A DNA stretch of 64,000 bases from an uncultured Bacteroidota bacterium (GTDB lineage: Bacteria; Bacteroidota; Bacteroidia; 2-12-FULL-35-15), in assembly GCA_903926385.1 (NCBI GenBank), contig CAIYIS010000080.1, positions 104,010 to 168,009 of the forward strand. Direction: 5' to 3'. How positions within the stretch are numbered: the first letter of the stretch is position 1; each line of letters opens with the position of its first letter. The notes below the pieces were generated by a model. That model was not told where the DNA came from, searched no databases, and worked only from the letters and a program-made list of their open reading frames with translations. The position numbers and the translations under genes are program-made. This document shows, piece after piece, positions 16,981 through 25,164 of the stretch.

Positions 16981-18191
16981 TTCAATCTTTGTTTTCCAGT
17001 TAATAAAAGTTGCATCAATCCCTTCTTTTGATTCTTCAGTGCTTCCAATTTGTTTTGATGAAATGATAATTCTTTAAAAGCAGTATTCAAAACTGACGCA
17101 ATTGTTTTTTGTTCTTCAACACTTGGAATCACTAATTCAATTTTAGGAAAATCCTTTTTGCTCATTACTCTATTTCTTCCAGCACCACCAGGACTGATTA
17201 AATCCAATTGATACTTGAAATGTTTTTGAAGAATAAAATATCTGAAAAAATCAGGGACTGCATTTTCTGTTTTGAAAGTATAAGTTGGGAAACGGTGTGA
17301 AACCAATCCCCCATCATCTTGTTTTCCTGCAATGGCAATGGCCTGCTCCCAAGCAAAAGTGATATTTACTATCAAATCATTTTCTTTCACTTCATACAAC
17401 ACATCCATTGCTAAGTCTTCCGGTTCAAAATCATTTTTATGAAAAATGCCTTTACCGTGACTCCGAATTCCTAATGCAAAAAAGCTTGAGTTTGGTTTTG
17501 GAACTTCTCGTGGCGAATAAGTAAGGCAATCACCTAATTTTTTCTTTTCCCATTTCTCATTTGAAAGCCTTTTTAATCTTTTCTCTCCACAAAGTAGTTG
17601 TTGCATTAGCCATTTATTTCGGTGTTGCAATTGCACAATTAATTTTTTGGTTTTATCAATTGCATTGTCCCAAGTACTAAGAATATTTGCTATTGCTTTT
17701 TGCTCTTGTAAAGGAGGTAAAGGGAAAGGATAATCGTTAAGTTTTTCAATATCAATTCCTGTTTGTCCCCCCGAACGTTGTGACAACCCTTCTAGGTATT
17801 TTCTTAACTCAGTTCTAGTCAAATAATAAAAACAATAATTTTTGTTGACTTTGGAATTCGGAGTTGCTTTAATCAACGCAACATTGTATGCGCCTTTTAA
17901 TCCTTTAAATATTTGGAATATTGGTGGTCCATATCTACCAATCATAATATCATCTTCACCGCATGTTTTTTTTACCATTCCAATGGGAATATATGTTTTA
18001 TATTTATTGGTTCGGTAATCACGTGTCTGTATTAATCTTATATACCCTTCTCGTTCTTCATTTATAAATACCTTTTGTGGGGGCTGGCTTCCGCCAGAGA
18101 ACTTAATTAGTTTTCCAATAGTTAAAAGTTCCCAATCTTTTGGAATGATTGAATTGTAAAAGGATTTTGATTTTGAGGCTGCTTGTTTCAT
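16977..18191 (-). CDS. hsdS: Type I restriction specificity subunit S (full length)
   Basis: The 404-residue protein has two target-recognition domains, each followed by a conserved helical region: PLPPLQEQKAIANIL in the middle and IPSVEEQKTIASVL near the C-terminus. This is the usual length and symmetry of HsdS. It sets the bipartite DNA target of the methyltransferase and restriction complex. It lies 7 nt after the AGS-C type CD-NTase gene and overlaps the capV start by 4 nt. A second, half-size S gene opens the operon (23231-23791), so the two may exchange or compete for HsdM. Confidence 0.92.
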   Translation of the reverse strand: MKQAASKSKSFYNSIIPKDWELLTIGKLIKFSGGSQPPQKVFINEEREGYIRLIQTRDYRTNKYKTYIPIGMVKKTCGEDDIMIGRYGPPIFQIFKGLKGAYNVALIKATPNSKVNKNYCFYYLTRTELRKYLEGLSQRSGGQTGIDIEKLNDYPFPLPPLQEQKAIANILSTWDNAIDKTKKLIVQLQHRNKWLMQQLLCGEKRLKRLSNEKWEKKKLGDCLTYSPREVPKPNSSFFALGIRSHGKGIFHKNDFEPEDLAMDVLYEVKENDLIVNITFAWEQAIAIAGKQDDGGLVSHRFPTYTFKTENAVPDFFRYFILQKHFKYQLDLISPGGAGRNRVMSKKDFPKIELVIPSVEEQKTIASVLNTAFKELSFHQNKLEALKNQKKGLMQLLLTGKQRLK

Positions 18192-18198
18192 TCTTTTC

Positions 18199-19734
18199 TT
18201 ATTCTACATTTACAAAAAACTCACTGCTCCTTGCAATGCAAATACCATCTTTCACAATGAAACATTCAATCCAATGTGTACCTTTGTACTGAGTGGTTTC
18301 CTTTTGTGAAAGTCCACCAACTCCATAGGTTTTGGAATGGAATATCCCCCCTCTTAAATTGCCTCTTGCTTCATCACCAGTATTTACAACTTGCCAATAC
18401 ACTTCAAAAGGTTTGGGAGCATTAGTTGTTGCACCAAATAGAATTTCACATCCTTTTGGGATTTTTGTTGTTGACGAAACAGATTTCCACCTGTTCCCAA
18501 ATTTATATCTCCCATGAACTTCAACATATTTACTCAAACGCATCTGCCATTCAGGTTGTCTTCTGTGAGGAACAGAAAGTAAAGCAGGAGAAAAGGCAGT
18601 AGGGTATGCAGCAGATTTGGCAATTACTTCTACTAATCCTGAATTTCGGAACGCTTCATTTATTCCTATTGTTCCAAAAGATGCTTTTAGTATTTCATAG
18701 TTCTCACTAATTGATTTTGTTTTTAGGTAACTAAAATCTTCCTTCAGTTTTTCCAACCAGTCATAAAAATTATCCTGCTTTGTCTTGTTTTCTGCCCATT
18801 TATCAGCAAAGTTTTCTACTGTGTTTACAGGGTTTTCAACCCACTTAATAGTTCTACTATATTTCACAGAATACTTTTCCGTAATGAAAAGATGCATTCT
18901 GTCAATCACACTTAGCAATGCTTCTACAATGTTTGTTTGCTTTTGATATGAATGTGATGCAAGAGTTGTAATGATTATTGAGATGGGTTTATCTTCATCA
19001 CCTCCAAACATGATATCTCGATGTCGTTTCAGAATTTGCACCACTCGTTGCAGTGGTAATTTGTTCTTTTGAAATTTTGGGACAGGTTGCACCGATTCAC
19101 TCATCATTACAGATTTCTGCATTAGCAAACTTGCTCTTTGTTCAAACCAAATTCCGTAACCAAAGGGATTGCTCTTTTGCCATTCATCAGGATTGGTTGA
19201 AGTTTCATAAATGGTTTCTATATTGTCTGTAATCCGAATGGCAATAGCATTGAAATCTTTCAATGCTACCTCTGACATTGCTTTTTCAAGAATAGTTTTG
19301 TAATCACTGCTCACAATGCAGGGCAAAACATCCATGTGAAAAGCACTTTTATAATCTAGTCTCCAACACCTTCTACTATCAGGAATTATTACAAGCGGTT
19401 TTATAATTCCGTGGTCTTTCAACCGGTCTCCTACAATCATTTTTAAATCATATTGAGTCCAATTTGTTTGTTTTCCTTCTAAGCGGCAAACTAAGTCAAC
19501 GTCCAATTCATCTCCTTCATTCACAGGCTTTATCATTGTGTTAAGCAAGAAAGAACCCTGCGGTAAAATTTGAGGATTGTATTTTGCTAGAGGAGAATCT
19601 TCTGATGATAAATGATTGCCAACAAATTCATAGCTTGCAACTGCTTTGTCGTGCTGTTCTTGTGATATATCAAGAGTTTTTCCAAACTCCTCCAGTATAT
19701 CACTGAATTGTTTTTTTTGTTCTGTTATAAGCAC
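18199..19734 (-). CDS. CD-NTase with C-terminal AGS-C-like sensor domain
   Basis: The 511-residue protein has an N-terminal SMODS-type nucleotidyltransferase with LPQGSFLLNT (GS at 60-61), DELDVDLVC (D78, D80) and a third acidic residue in FHMDVLPC (D135). The C-terminal roughly 115 residues (about 395-511), with GTHWIECFIVKDGICIARS near the end, resemble the AGS-C sensor domain described with SMODS enzymes. It would make a nucleotide signal and perhaps sense a ligand through its own C-terminus. No standard CBASS effector lies directly beside it; its neighbours are Fic (5 nt upstream) and hsdS (7 nt downstream). Its partner could be the SIR2-like, CapV or GIY-YIG protein; this is inference. 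Confidence 0.75.
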   Translation of the reverse strand: MLITEQKKQFSDILEEFGKTLDISQEQHDKAVASYEFVGNHLSSEDSPLAKYNPQILPQGSFLLNTMIKPVNEGDELDVDLVCRLEGKQTNWTQYDLKMIVGDRLKDHGIIKPLVIIPDSRRCWRLDYKSAFHMDVLPCIVSSDYKTILEKAMSEVALKDFNAIAIRITDNIETIYETSTNPDEWQKSNPFGYGIWFEQRASLLMQKSVMMSESVQPVPKFQKNKLPLQRVVQILKRHRDIMFGGDEDKPISIIITTLASHSYQKQTNIVEALLSVIDRMHLFITEKYSVKYSRTIKWVENPVNTVENFADKWAENKTKQDNFYDWLEKLKEDFSYLKTKSISENYEILKASFGTIGINEAFRNSGLVEVIAKSAAYPTAFSPALLSVPHRRQPEWQMRLSKYVEVHGRYKFGNRWKSVSSTTKIPKGCEILFGATTNAPKPFEVYWQVVNTGDEARGNLRGGIFHSKTYGVGGLSQKETTQYKGTHWIECFIVKDGICIARSSEFFVNVE

Positions 19735-19739
19735 TTTAT

Positions 19740-21083
19740 TTATTTTTTATCGTTAGTAATTCTTTCTAATGTTGCTTCAATATTTTCAAGCAACATATTT
19801 CCTAATACGTCACTAACTGTTTGCATTTCATCATCACTTAAATGTTGGTGATATAATTTGCTTATTATGGTTTTGTTGTCTTGTGTGCTTATTTCATAAA
19901 CAAACTGGTGAAAAGTTATTTTCAAAGAAGCTGACACATTAAAGGTTTTTACGCCTACTTTTCTAAAACCATTCAACCCATAACTTAAATTCATGTTGTG
20001 TATTCCGTTTTTGAAATCGTGAAAGTCAGTTTCCTTCTCAAGTAACTCTTTCAGGTTGGAATGAACTCTACCTTCTATAGTCAAATCAATATTCCTGCTT
20101 TTAAACAATGGTTCAAATTGTTGTAAGCGATTAATAATTTCCTGAAACATCGGTCGCATATCGCTGTTAAATATTTGGTGTGTTATCTCATTCGTTCTTT
20201 CCGTTTTCACTTCATCATCCTTGCTGTTTTCCAATCGTTGTTTCAATAAATCCAATTTCTTTTCAAGGTCACCTGGTTCATGAATAGCTTTTCCTGAAAT
20301 AGCATCTAACACTAATTGTTGCGAACGCAAAATCATATCAGTAGCAAACTCAAAAAACAAATCAGGGTTTCCTCCATAACCTTGAATATCCCCAATATAT
20401 TGGTTGTACACACCACGTTCATTAGTCTTCACCCAAAATGGAGGAAAGCCAAATGAAATTAACAGTAGATTAGTAAGAATCCTTGCAGTACGTCCATTTC
20501 CATCATAAAATGGGTGAATAATTACATAATCCAAATGAAATTGTAAAGCAACATCAACAGGGTGTGGTGCATCTTTTTTGTTTTGTTGAATTGCATCTAT
20601 CGCTGCATTCGTTTTATTCAGCAATTCGTGCATCCTTTCAGGAACCTCTGGCGGTAGAACAAAATCAAATCGTTCATTTTTATAGTTGAAAAGATAATTC
20701 GGGTCTGTTTTCCATACTCCAATTTTCCCCTTCTTGCTCTCATCTTCTTCGTGCATGATGCCTTTATGAATCTCCTTAATTCTTTTCTCCGAAAGGCGTA
20801 CTTCTCCTTTTCCAATATTAATTATTTCTGAAATAACTTGATCGTGCCCTTTAATTTCTAATACGTCTTTTATTGGTTTTCCACCAACAGTAAGGTTACC
20901 AACCATTACACTTCTGGTTTCATCCATTGTAAGTGTGTTTCCTTCCATACTATTGGAGTAGTAATTCCAGTCCAAACGGAATTTATAATTGATTTTCTTT
21001 TTTACGTCAACACTTAATTCTCCATGAGAATTTATTTTTTGCAGAAGTAAATCAATCTGATTTCTTTTTTCAATATAACTCAT
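19740..21083 (-). CDS. Fic family protein, probable AMPylase with N-terminal inhibitory helix
   Basis: The 447-residue protein carries an intact Fic core, HPFYDGNGRTAR (residues 190-201), with the catalytic histidine and the acidic and arginine residues of active AMPylases. An inhibitory [S/T]xxxE[G/N] motif lies near the N-terminus (SNSMEG, residues 43-48), which places it in the class II Fic group, where it blocks ATP binding until released. The C-terminal 190 residues are helical and unassigned. The gene overlaps the GIY-YIG gene by 4 nt and precedes the AGS-C CD-NTase gene by 5 nt. The target is unknown; AMPylation of a neighbouring enzyme or a host protein is possible. Confidence 0.85.
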   Translation of the reverse strand: MSYIEKRNQIDLLLQKINSHGELSVDVKKKINYKFRLDWNYYSNSMEGNTLTMDETRSVMVGNLTVGGKPIKDVLEIKGHDQVISEIINIGKGEVRLSEKRIKEIHKGIMHEEDESKKGKIGVWKTDPNYLFNYKNERFDFVLPPEVPERMHELLNKTNAAIDAIQQNKKDAPHPVDVALQFHLDYVIIHPFYDGNGRTARILTNLLLISFGFPPFWVKTNERGVYNQYIGDIQGYGGNPDLFFEFATDMILRSQQLVLDAISGKAIHEPGDLEKKLDLLKQRLENSKDDEVKTERTNEITHQIFNSDMRPMFQEIINRLQQFEPLFKSRNIDLTIEGRVHSNLKELLEKETDFHDFKNGIHNMNLSYGLNGFRKVGVKTFNVSASLKITFHQFVYEISTQDNKTIISKLYHQHLSDDEMQTVSDVLGNMLLENIEATLERITNDKK

Positions 21084-21658
21084 GACATTAAATTTTTTAT
21101 GGTTTTATTAGTATCATATCCCCTAACAATTTTTGGAACACTGTTATAAAGCAATATTCCTTTTTCCTCGTATGCTTTCATTAAAATCCTTTCAAGTCGG
21201 TCGCACTCTTTTTCATTGACTCCATTATCCAGACAGTTAATTCTAACCATTTCAAATTTTTCAATTAACGGAATTACTTCGCTATAAAATCGTTCTTTAT
21301 CGAACGCGGCTTTAGCATCATTAATTATAATTTCTGCTGCTTTTCTTGCCAATTTGTTAAACGAATAATCTTTTCGACCATCAAATTGACGATGGCTTTG
21401 GAAGCGATGAATAAAATTACTATCGGCTTTTCCCACATAAACAGGAACATTATTATCAAACATAACATAAACACCATACCCAAAGATTGCTTTTTGCCAT
21501 TGTTCAGCAATTTTTATAGCTGGCAAATGAGTATTGATTTGCAATTCGTCAACAGAGAGAGTCCCATAATTAAGCTTGCTAAAATTTTGAATATAATCAA
21601 TAGCTTGTCTTGGAAGAAAATTTTCAATCTCAACGTAATTTATAAGTCCCTTTTTCAT
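21080..21658 (-). CDS. GIY-YIG nuclease domain protein
   Basis: The 192-residue protein contains a GIY-YIG motif: GVY (residues 62-64), then YVG (74-76), with an arginine about nine residues later (R85) and a downstream glutamate-rich helix (ECDRLERIL) that could supply the metal ligand. This is the endonuclease fold of UvrC, homing enzymes and some restriction enzymes. The roughly 55-residue N-terminal part is unassigned. It overlaps the hsdM stop and the Fic start by 4 nt each, so it is tightly coupled to both. It might be a secondary nuclease of the restriction system or the effector of a Fic- or CD-NTase-based module; the sequence does not decide this. Confidence 0.72.
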   Translation of the reverse strand: MKKGLINYVEIENFLPRQAIDYIQNFSKLNYGTLSVDELQINTHLPAIKIAEQWQKAIFGYGVYVMFDNNVPVYVGKADSNFIHRFQSHRQFDGRKDYSFNKLARKAAEIIINDAKAAFDKERFYSEVIPLIEKFEMVRINCLDNGVNEKECDRLERILMKAYEEKGILLYNSVPKIVRGYDTNKTIKNLMS

Positions 21659-23223
21659 ACCCCTAATTCTTTTAAGTACTTTTCCATTTCTGCTTGTACT
21701 GTTTTTAATTCGACTTCCAGCACTTCAATTTCTTTTTGCACTGCCGCAATATCCACTTCCGCTTCTTCCTCAAAAGTATCAACATATCTTGGAATGTTTA
21801 GGTTAAATTCGTTTTCTTTTATTTCTTCGAAAGTTGCAACATAACTGTATTTATCTTCTATAATTCCGGTTTCCAATTTCCCTGAGTTAAATTTCCGATA
21901 TGTATTAACTATATGTTCTATATCAGTATCACGAAGTCTGTTTTGATTCTTAACAGATTCAAAATGTTTACTGCTATCAATAAACAAAACATTTTTGTTG
22001 TCGCCTTTTCCCCGATTAAAAATCATAATTGCAGCAGGGATTCCCGTACCAAAAAACAGATTGGCAGGTAATCCAATAACAGCTTCTAACAAATTTTCTT
22101 CAATTGTTTTCTGACGAATTTTTCCTTCACTACTTCCTCTGAACAAAACACCATGAGGAACTACCACACCCACTTTTCCTTTTCCTTCATAAGTAGTTTC
22201 AATCATGTGAGTAATAAATGCCCAATCACCTTTGCTCTTAGGAGGAATCCCTCTCCAAAAGCGATTGTAAGGGTCATGTTCAGGGTCATAACTTTTAGCA
22301 GCTTTGTTTTCTTCCTTATCTTCCACCTTGCCCCATTTGTCCAGTGAAAATGGGGGGTTTGCAACCACTGTATCAAATTTCATTAAAGAATCACCTTCTT
22401 TTAATTTGGGATTTCTAATAGTATCACCCCAACGAATTGTAGCATTATCAAAACCATGAAGAAACATATTCATTACTGCCAAAGCCCAAGTGCTGCCATT
22501 GGCTTCCTGTCCGAATAGAGAAAAATCATCTGAACCAACTTCTCTACCTGCTTTAATAAGCAATGAACCAGACCCGCAAGTTGGGTCACATATTCTCGCA
22601 CCGGGTTTAGATTTTGTAAGTTTTGCAAGTAAGGTAGAAACTTCACCTGGTGTAAAAAACTCTCCTGCTTTTTTTCCAGCATCACTTGCAAAATTTGAAA
22701 TCAAAAACTCGTAAGCATCTCCAATAATATCAGCACCCTCTAAATGCCCCGGACTTAAGTCTAATTTGTCGTTACTAAAATCAATTAGCAAACTTTTTAG
22801 ACGTTGGTTCTTTTCTTTTACATCACCAAGATTACTGCTATTAAAATCAATATTTCTAAAAACGCCACTGCCGTCTTCGCTATTTAATTTTTGTCTATTG
22901 GCTTCTTCAAAATCAGTCAAAGCAATATTAATAAGTTCACCAAGATTCACTTCGTTTCTATGTTCATACAGGTAATCAAAACTTGAATTTTCAGGAACTA
23001 CAAAGCGTTCCTGTTTCATAGCTCTCTCAGAACGGACTATGTCTCCGTTATATTTTTTAAGGTATTCCTTTTTCTTTTCCTTATGTACATCACTTACATA
23101 TTTAATGAAAAGCATAGTAAGTATATAATCTTTGTATTGGTCGGGGTTTATTAGTCCACGAAAAGTATCGCACGCTTTCCAAACGATTTGTTTTACTTCA
23201 TTACTATTAATTTTATTTTCCAT
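21655..23223 (-). CDS. hsdM: Type I restriction-modification DNA methyltransferase subunit M
   Basis: The 522-residue protein has the N-terminal helical HsdM domain and an N6-adenine methyltransferase core. The SAM-binding motif is ICDPTCGSGSLL and the catalytic motif is VVANPPFSLDKW (NPPF). Length is normal for HsdM. It methylates adenines in the site defined by HsdS and forms the core of the restriction complex with HsdR. The C-terminal 30 residues look like a coiled coil. It lies 7 nt after the half-size hsdS gene and overlaps the GIY-YIG gene by 4 nt. hsdR, its normal partner, is ten kilobases downstream. Confidence 0.95.
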   Translation of the reverse strand: MENKINSNEVKQIVWKACDTFRGLINPDQYKDYILTMLFIKYVSDVHKEKKKEYLKKYNGDIVRSERAMKQERFVVPENSSFDYLYEHRNEVNLGELINIALTDFEEANRQKLNSEDGSGVFRNIDFNSSNLGDVKEKNQRLKSLLIDFSNDKLDLSPGHLEGADIIGDAYEFLISNFASDAGKKAGEFFTPGEVSTLLAKLTKSKPGARICDPTCGSGSLLIKAGREVGSDDFSLFGQEANGSTWALAVMNMFLHGFDNATIRWGDTIRNPKLKEGDSLMKFDTVVANPPFSLDKWGKVEDKEENKAAKSYDPEHDPYNRFWRGIPPKSKGDWAFITHMIETTYEGKGKVGVVVPHGVLFRGSSEGKIRQKTIEENLLEAVIGLPANLFFGTGIPAAIMIFNRGKGDNKNVLFIDSSKHFESVKNQNRLRDTDIEHIVNTYRKFNSGKLETGIIEDKYSYVATFEEIKENEFNLNIPRYVDTFEEEAEVDIAAVQKEIEVLEVELKTVQAEMEKYLKELGV

Positions 23224-23230
23224 ACTTTTT

Positions 23231-23791
23231 TTATTTTAATGCGTTGATTAGATGATTTTGAATTTGTTTTTCTTTAAGGGATTCTATTTTTGTTTTTAGT
23301 TTTATCTCCTCTTGCCAAAGGTCGTATATTTTCAATATTGATTTTTGTTTTTCAATTGAAGGAATTGGAATTTCCAAATCTGCTAATGTTGAAATGGATA
23401 TGGAAGGAATAGATGTCCCTTTTGCGCTTCCATGCAAAAGGGTTTGTATTTGTTTTTGGTTAATAAACCAAACGAGAAATTCAGGTAAAAGATTGTTTTT
23501 TTTATGTAGACGGATAACAATAAACATTGAAGAAGCTACAGCAGGTTTAATGATACCTTTATATAAAACTGCAAAATGGTCGTTTCCTTTTGATGCAATA
23601 AGAACATCACCTGTTTGTAAAAAATGTTTGGTAATTTTATTATCTATTCCGAGGTCCGGTGTGGTATTAAGATTAAATTGGTGATTATGGTCAAAATGTC
23701 TTGCCTGAATATAAAAAACCTCCCCCTTTATTATTGGTTTGGCATAAACGCCCGTCTGAACGGCAGCAATATTTTTTAAAAGCGCTTTCAA
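23231..23791 (-). CDS. Half-size type I specificity subunit (single TRD)
   Basis: The 186-residue protein looks like one half of an HsdS: one target-recognition domain and one conserved helical region (LEIPIPSIEKQKSILKIYDLW, about residues 131-151). Full HsdS proteins have two of each. Half-size S proteins can dimerise to form a symmetric specificity unit, or act as a variant target-recognition partner. No frameshift or stop remnant follows it, and it ends cleanly 7 nt before hsdM. As the first gene behind the only visible promoter, it is unlikely to be simple debris. It may give a second specificity next to the full HsdS at 16977-18191. Confidence 0.75.
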   Translation of the reverse strand: MKALLKNIAAVQTGVYAKPIIKGEVFYIQARHFDHNHQFNLNTTPDLGIDNKITKHFLQTGDVLIASKGNDHFAVLYKGIIKPAVASSMFIVIRLHKKNNLLPEFLVWFINQKQIQTLLHGSAKGTSIPSISISTLADLEIPIPSIEKQKSILKIYDLWQEEIKLKTKIESLKEKQIQNHLINALK

Positions 23792-23815
23792 ATTTATTTC
23801 TTTGTTATTAGACTA

Positions 23816-23847
23816 CAAAGGTACGAAATTAATTTGGAATGTGCAAG
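23816..23847 (-). promoter_or_regulatory. Promoter-like sequence of the defence operon
   Basis: On the minus strand a TTG (23844-23846) is followed, after 20 nt, by TACCTTTG (23816-23823). This fits the Bacteroidota primary sigma-factor pattern TTTG-N17-20-TAnnTTTG. It lies about 25 nt upstream of the first operon gene and is the only such match I noticed upstream of the 16-kb operon. Confidence 0.5.
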
Positions 23848-24291
23848 TTTTAGGATAAAATATCTAAGTAGATGAGCTACAAAAATTGTTTTCTTGACTC
23901 TATTTCGTAAAACTTTCAATATTTTGCCTCTAATTGGATGATTTTTCTGCAAAAAAGCAAATTTCTTTTGCATTTTATCGCGAAACCATCAGAAACTTAC
24001 AAATTTTTTGGGAAATCATGACCTTCTAATAAGATGGGGATAAAATTTTTAAAATAAATGTCATGGAGAACGAGTTATTGGATACAGTCCCCTATGAAAT
24101 ATTCTGAATTACATTAGTTTTACTCAGAATTATCCAATTAAGAACGAAAATATTTAAAAGAGTTCGCGAGAACTCTGAAAAATATTAAGGAAACTGCAAA
24201 CAACCAGAATATCATTTAAGAAAACCTCCGGCAACTTTAAAATAGTTAAGAAAACTGAATTGGAATAAGAGTTTTTACTTGGGAAATAACA

Positions 24292-24410
24292 GTAGAGAGT
24301 AAAGTATTGTAAAGTATCCGTAAAAAAATAGACGTTAACAGTAAACTTTTAGACGTTAACTGTAAATTTTTAAGAGTTAACCGTAAACTAATACCAGTTA
24401 ACCGTAAAAC
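24292..24410. repeat. Phased 21-bp direct repeats (iteron-like)
   Basis: GTTAAC-N-GTAAA units start at 24334, 24355, 24376 and 24397, exactly 21 bp apart. Two degenerate copies continue the same phase upstream (24313 with AGTATC-C-GTAAA; 24292 with only the GTAAA half conserved). A 21-bp period is two helical turns, so the units face the same side of DNA. The array ends at the stop of the zinc-finger gene. It is consistent with iterons for a replication or partition protein, or with an operator array; which is not decided by sequence. Confidence 0.8.
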
Positions 24411-24411
24411 A

Positions 24412-25026
24412 TTAGTCAATTTCTGACAGTATATCTGTTATTTCTTTCCTAAATTCCGTTGATAATTCAATACTAATATATCTTTCACCTAAATGATTGA
24501 GTTTTTCATACCACCTTTTTACCTTTGGAATTAAAGTATAATTGATAAAAGGTAAATATTTGTACTCGATGGATAAACTGGCGAAAGTATTGTCATAAGA
24601 ATTAATCATACCCTCATAAAATGATTTTACTTTATACTTATATACTTCTTTCTGGTCATCAAAATCTAAGAGTTTCAGAAACCAACCCTTTAGAATTGAG
24701 TTAGCATATACCATTTCGCTTTGAATTCTATCATTCCTAATTTTTTCCAGCGTTTCCTCGAATATTTTTTTGTGCTCATCAATTTGTAGTTGCTTTTTTG
24801 CTTCTCTTTCTTCTACCAGCTCTGCAATTTTTTTTTGCAATTCTCTCAATCTATCTGATAATTCAGTTTCTATTTGAACCTTCTCGGATTCATTTTGAAT
24901 AATTTTCGATTTTTCTCTTTTAAGGTATTCATATTGTTTACATGCTCCTGAACAAAATTTTGCATCTGACCTCTTAGCTTGAAATTCATAATGGCAGCAT
25001 TGACAATTTTTAGTTGTTATTTTCAT
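24412..25026 (-). CDS. Zinc-finger, coiled-coil hypothetical protein
   Basis: The 204-residue protein begins with a small zinc-binding domain: C8-x2-C11 and C25-x3-C29 (an extra cysteine at 10), followed by basic residues. Residues about 40-95 form a charged, probably coiled-coil region (LRELQKKIAELVEE). The C-terminal half is aromatic-rich and unassigned. Proteins of this design occur in mobile elements of Bacteroidota as I recall, but I cannot name a family with confidence. It lies between two unusual repeat arrays and downstream of the RepA-like gene, so binding to that DNA is possible but inferred. Confidence 0.65.
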   Translation of the reverse strand: MKITTKNCQCCHYEFQAKRSDAKFCSGACKQYEYLKREKSKIIQNESEKVQIETELSDRLRELQKKIAELVEEREAKKQLQIDEHKKIFEETLEKIRNDRIQSEMVYANSILKGWFLKLLDFDDQKEVYKYKVKSFYEGMINSYDNTFASLSIEYKYLPFINYTLIPKVKRWYEKLNHLGERYISIELSTEFRKEITDILSEID

Positions 25027-25074
25027 TACTTGTATTATTACGTTAATATTTAATTAATGTTGATGAAATAATTC

Positions 25075-25164
25075 TGTAACAGGTGTAACACCTATAACAC
25101 TGTTACAAATGTTACATCTGTAACAAAGTGTAACGACTGTAACACCTGTTACACCTGTTACAAA
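25075..25164. repeat. Tandem 9-bp repeats, ten units
   Basis: Ten consecutive 9-nt units fill 25075-25164 with consensus near TGTAACACC. The core GTAAC alternates with its reverse complement GTTAC, so the array is built of both orientations. The third unit is degenerate (TATAACACT). It spans the gap between the RepA-like gene stop (25158) and the zinc-finger gene start (25026). A run of short phased sites like this next to a replication ATPase fits origin iterons; it could also be a regulator array for the zinc-finger gene. Confidence 0.82.

Larger units (their letters stand above)
7669..23791 (-). other. Putative 14-gene defence super-operon
   Basis: Fourteen genes run in the same direction with gaps of 1-30 nt and 4-nt overlaps at five junctions (hsdM/GIY-YIG, GIY-YIG/Fic, hsdS/capV, hsdR/metalloprotease and others listed with the genes). 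Order of transcription: half-HsdS, HsdM, GIY-YIG nuclease, Fic, CD-NTase with AGS-C-like end, HsdS, CapV-like phospholipase, CD-NTase, DUF4917/SIR2-like, class III cyclase, PycC-like cyclase, Pycsar TM effector, HsdR, YgjP-like protease. A promoter-like sequence precedes the first gene (23816-23846). I see no internal terminator. Co-transcription is inferred from spacing only. Confidence 0.75.
23792..24411. other. Intergenic region upstream of the defence operon
   Basis: This stretch of about 620 nt separates the defence operon from the integration/replication module. It holds the operon promoter-like sequence at its left end and a phased 21-bp repeat array at its right end. I see no coding frame or RNA gene of known type. 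The middle is AT-rich with short imperfect inverted repeats. Confidence 0.65.
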
